A DNA stretch of 64,000 nucleotides from Osmia lignaria lignaria (Eukaryota; Arthropoda; Insecta; Hymenoptera; Megachilidae). Location: contig NC_135039.1 of NCBI RefSeq assembly GCF_051020975.1, forward strand, positions 9,274,692 through 9,338,691, in the 5' to 3' direction. Positions 62,301 to 64,000 of this stretch are shown here, piece after piece. Positions within the stretch are counted from its first letter, which is position 1; every line of letters begins with the position of its first letter. The notes below the pieces were generated by a model. The model made no database searches. It had not been told where the DNA came from and worked only from the letters and a program-made list of their open reading frames with translations. The position numbers were made by a program, and so were the translations under genes.

Positions 62301-63368
62301 ATCACATAACCCTCTTACGATCGTTATGTAGGGGTCAATCTTACAATGAGCACGTTTAGCCACCTGTTCCTTGACAAGTGAACAGGTCGCGCCATTATCT
62401 ACGAGACAACTTCGTACGACCATATCTTGTAAGATGATAGGGGTCAATTGGTGATCTAATGTAAAGCAGGCGTTGGCTTCAAGTTCCCCGTGACGACTGT
62501 TTGTCTTTTTGGCACCCTTGTCCTCACGAGGCGTTCTCCGCTTCAACCAACATTCGGACTCCTCATGCCCTCTCTTGGAGCAGAAAGTGCATGTAGGTAC
62601 ATTGGTCCTTTTAACGGGGTCCTTTGGCAAGCTTTCTGCTTTCCGTTTCCTCGGGCAGTCGTGCTGTAAGTGTCCTGTCTCATTGCACTGATAACAGCGT
62701 CTTCGTAGAATCTGATCACGACGCTTATACACTGCACCTTTACTATCACTGTTCTTTTCTTTTCGCGGCACTTTTACAAAGTTTGATTTGCCACTGAGCA
62801 AATCCGTGGTTGTTGTATACCGTGCATTCATAAGCGATTGGCGCACACTAGGGTCAGTCACGTGGCCTATCACAAGACTAATCAACTCGTGCGGTTTAAA
62901 AGATATTTGCGTTTGTCCATAGTATTTTAGCTTATTTCGAACGTACTCAGAGTATGAAATTGCGGAATCGCTATTGTAATTCACAGCACGTGATAGTCTT
63001 TCGCACAATCGGTCCTCCGACACAAACACTGAACATAAATCCTCGCGGAACGTTGTCCACGTTCTTGGATTTCCTTCCCATCCCTTATACCACTTTTTGG
63101 CAGCACCATGCAACGCATGGGTGGCCAAACTTAGTCTTTGCGAAACAGGAAGTTTATCAGTGATTTTTTCGACGATGTCACACCACTGGTTCGCGTCTTC
63201 ACCAAGATCGGTACCGCTGAACTCGGGTATGGCATCCGCGGTTGCTTTATTACTCGTCGCGGACGTAACAGTCGATACCGCACCGGACGCGACCGTTTCC
63301 ATAAAGCGGCGGAAAAGTTCATCAAAGGACGGCGGAACAGACGTGCCTGGTTCACTCGGCATTGTCAA
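59388..63368 (-). CDS. gag-pol: Gypsy Gag-Pol polyprotein, intact
   Basis: A single 1326-aa frame. Gag spans about 1-280, with two zinc knuckles CX2CX4HX4C (225-238 and 260-273). Protease has DNGA at 324-327 (Asn in place of the usual Ser/Thr). RT has DRMCVDFRALN and active site YIDD (633-636). RNase H has HTDASAIGYGA (D782). Integrase has a zinc finger H976-H981-C1011-C1014 and the DDE triad D1044, D1103 and E1139, followed by a GPF module (YVGPFVVSKIL). Gag and Pol are in one frame without a shift, so regulation would rely on processing or other means. The ATG at 63368 lies only about 37 bases from the LTR edge. No stop or frameshift is seen; the copy is likely functional. Confidence 0.95.
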   Translation of the reverse strand: MTMPSEPGTSVPPSFDELFRRFMETVASGAVSTVTSATSNKATADAIPEFSGTDLGEDANQWCDIVEKITDKLPVSQRLSLATHALHGAAKKWYKGWEGNPRTWTTFREDLCSVFVSEDRLCERLSRAVNYNSDSAISYSEYVRNKLKYYGQTQISFKPHELISLVIGHVTDPSVRQSLMNARYTTTTDLLSGKSNFVKVPRKEKNSDSKGAVYKRRDQILRRRCYQCNETGHLQHDCPRKRKAESLPKDPVKRTNVPTCTFCSKRGHEESECWLKRRTPREDKGAKKTNSRHGELEANACFTLDHQLTPIILQDMVVRSCLVDNGATCSLVKEQVAKRAHCKIDPYITIVRGLCDSAVTTVGQTTAVIQTEEVTAELDLLVVSEDTMTYDVIIGKNIVTQGIQILTNSEGETKLQRCSLVPQGIQEDSTPQCFTCDVGDVGVRGEVEKLLDRYNHMITSGNKVRCVSTGELKIKLKEDKVINYHPYRLSISEREKVREIIDDLLANNIIRESASPFASPIILVKKKNGKDRMCVDFRALNRITVKDRYPLPLIEDQLDRLGRGKYYTILDMTSGFYQISIAEDSIEKAAFVTPDGHYEFLRMPFGLANAPAVFQRAINTALGTLRNKIALVYIDDVLIPSRTIEEGLKYLEIVLQALDTAGFSINIEKCKFFQKTIEYLGREVSAEGIRPGKDKVRALLESPVPCNIKQVRQFMGLASYFRKFVPEFTVRTACITKLTKKNEQWHWAEEQEKARHYILEKLSSNPLLVIFNPERETELHTDASAIGYGAILFQKVDGDSRVVAYFSRCTTSEESRYHSYELETLAIVNALRHFRVYLLGIKFKIITDCNTIKATSTKKDLLPRVARWWIFLQDFNFEIEYRKGKYVEHVDYLSRNPPKDYRVNTICEGSWLEVAQRKDEETKSIIERIETNDTVSSDFEIRQGILCRKIQRESGRTVYRSFVPKGSRISLLRLYHDENCHVGPEKTYDRIMQKYWFPKMRKFVNKYIEHCITCIVSKRHTGPKQGLLHSINKKAIPFYMIHCDCVGPFERSKDGYQHILVIVDAFTKYVQLVPLKSLSGPEMLQVFKERLTLFGTPRVVVMDRATNFTFKPLVQFIKKHGIDLHFIATGTPRANGQAERYVSTVINLLTAEINKISEWPNKLAKLMISLNTTVQKTTGFSPYRLLFGVERSTATADLAETELPDTNDPIDVIKDRELASERLTENAQKQNSRFDKKRRVNVVYKEGDTVFVKPADLRRAKLELKYVGPFVVSKILANDRYEIVGKTGRPQTVPKDRLRLWKGEWSGDTDRNEGLNDESDSGDEPC

Positions 63369-63390
63369 CGTGAGTTTAGTAAAACTGAAC

Positions 63391-63405
63391 GTATCCCACT
63401 TCTGA
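63391..63405 (-). promoter_or_regulatory. Primer-binding site, tRNA-Leu-like and offset
   Basis: Minus-strand TCAGAAGTGGGATAC directly follows the 5' LTR. It is complementary to the acceptor/T-arm of typical tRNA-Leu (…CCCACTTCTGA…) but begins inside the tRNA, lacking the complement of its 3' ACCACA end. Confidence 0.5.
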
Positions 63406-63833
63406 TGTTAGATATAATGTTCGCGAGGCGTGTTCGATCACGGTTCTGGGATAAGTGCCATGCCGTTCCTCATGGTCCTCCTACCAGAAGATGCAAGATC
63501 TTCCCCACTCTGTGGCCAGATCCTTCTAGAACACCCTTATCTTTTTACACGTGCCATGCAGCACCATGACTTCGGGTCATCGGCCACACGCGCGTTCCTT
63601 CGAGGATCGGCGATCGAACTCTCTATCGCCGTTCCATAAACAAAACATCCGCGACTCTTAGAATTCGTCGCACCTCAAGTATCAACTACTGCCGGCCTAA
63701 GTCCGATGACAGACGTATGGCTCGGGGTGTCGATAGCTTAAAGAATCCTGAGAAATCTTTGAAAAGCAGGTCAAAGCCCCAAATACAATGACCCTGCCTC
63801 GTGTCAACCTTTGCACACGTGCTGACGCTAACA
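63406..63833 (-). repeat. 5' LTR of the Gypsy element
   Basis: 428 bp, partner of 58107-58534, ending next to the GACA duplication at 63834-63837. The transcription start is expected within it on the minus strand. Confidence 0.95.
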
Positions 63834-63837
63834 GACA

Positions 63838-64000
63838 TCACGTGCAATGATGAAGAAATTAATTTTGAATTACGTAAAACCGCGATCAAAACATGCTCTG
63901 TATTAGTTACGCTAATTAATAGCAATAAAAATGATGCGAAACCGTGGTATGAAAAATATTCGTCATATAATAAAGTAATTAGAATACTCGCATGGGTGAA
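63838..64000 (+). pseudogene. pol: BEL element A pol, continuation after the Gypsy insertion
   Basis: The frame (TCNDEEINFELRKTAIK, CSVLVTLINS, SYNKVIRILAWV) is the region between RNase H and integrase typical of BEL pol (VIRILAWV). It continues the sequence cut at 58106 and runs off the window. Confidence 0.8.

Larger units (their letters stand above)
58107..63833 (-). mobile_element. Complete Ty3/Gypsy retrotransposon
   Basis: It is flanked by two 428-bp LTRs (58107-58534 and 63406-63833) with TGTTAG...CTAACA ends and a GACA duplication (58103-58106 and 63834-63837). It encodes a single intact gag-pol ORF. The insertion splits BEL element A pol, whose frame resumes directly after the right duplication. 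The LTRs differ at three positions by eye, so it is young and potentially active. Confidence 0.95.

Noticed and set aside
1..64000. CRISPR arrays, bacterial operons, ribosome-binding sites
   Set aside because: Retroelements, animal-type DNA transposons and insect telomere motifs show a eukaryotic genome; no regularly spaced direct repeats of CRISPR type were seen.

Overview
The window is a dense, nested transposable-element landscape from an animal genome, most likely an insect and plausibly a hymenopteran. The insect call rests on errantivirus-like Ty3/Gypsy and BEL/Pao LTR elements, a Helentron-type rolling-circle element, a mariner relic, a Maverick/Polinton-related element, and short interstitial TTAGG/CCTAA tracts (the common insect telomere unit). 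I see no ordinary host gene, rRNA, convincing tRNA or CRISPR array. Nearly every protein-like segment belongs to a mobile element.

Layout. 1-17.5 kb: mostly non-coding, built from copies of one LTR-like repeat (here 'family L') in both orientations. It is interrupted by a 3.08-kb TTAA-flanked foldback element (8580-11661) and by a decayed Gypsy integrase that carries a solo LTR with a 5-bp target duplication (13894-14295). 15.6-22.5 kb: a minus-strand, errantivirus-like Gypsy element with family-L LTR sequence at its 3' end. In the position where errantiviruses carry env it has an ORF for an RRM + F-box + leucine-rich-repeat protein. 23.0-35.1 kb: a large inverted repeat. Each arm (about 1.7 kb) encodes the same intact stand-alone EEP endonuclease of 227 aa, and the interior holds mariner and hAT debris plus a compact 6.5-kb element (25638-32183). 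That element has terminal inverted repeats, a protein-primed B-family DNA polymerase (two lesions), an adenain-like cysteine protease and a basic, hydrophobic-core virion-like protein, but no recognisable integrase, ATPase or capsid gene. 35.1-41.3 kb: a Helentron with Rep, PIF1-like helicase and EEP endonuclease; the first histidine of its HUH motif reads tyrosine. 41.3-48.8 kb: small foldback elements, another family-L copy, a hAT relic and tandem repeats.

48.8-64.0 kb: a nested stack. A BEL/Pao element (A) has its tRNA-Arg-type primer site and gag at 48.99-50.3 kb and its pol at 56.6-58.1 and 63.84-64.0 kb. It is split by a 5'-truncated second BEL/Pao element (B, 50.5-55.0 kb), by a 1.46-kb palindromic element with two identical arms of about 438 bp (55128-56587), and by a complete, apparently intact Gypsy element (58107-63833) with LTRs differing at three sites in 428 bp and a GACA target duplication.

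The most unusual items are the compact PolB/protease element, the F-box ORF in the env slot, a stem-loop module recurring at least 14 times in family L, the duplicated stand-alone endonuclease, and the Helentron with an altered catalytic motif. Repeat boundaries and identities were aligned by eye and should be taken as approximate unless exact junctions are stated.
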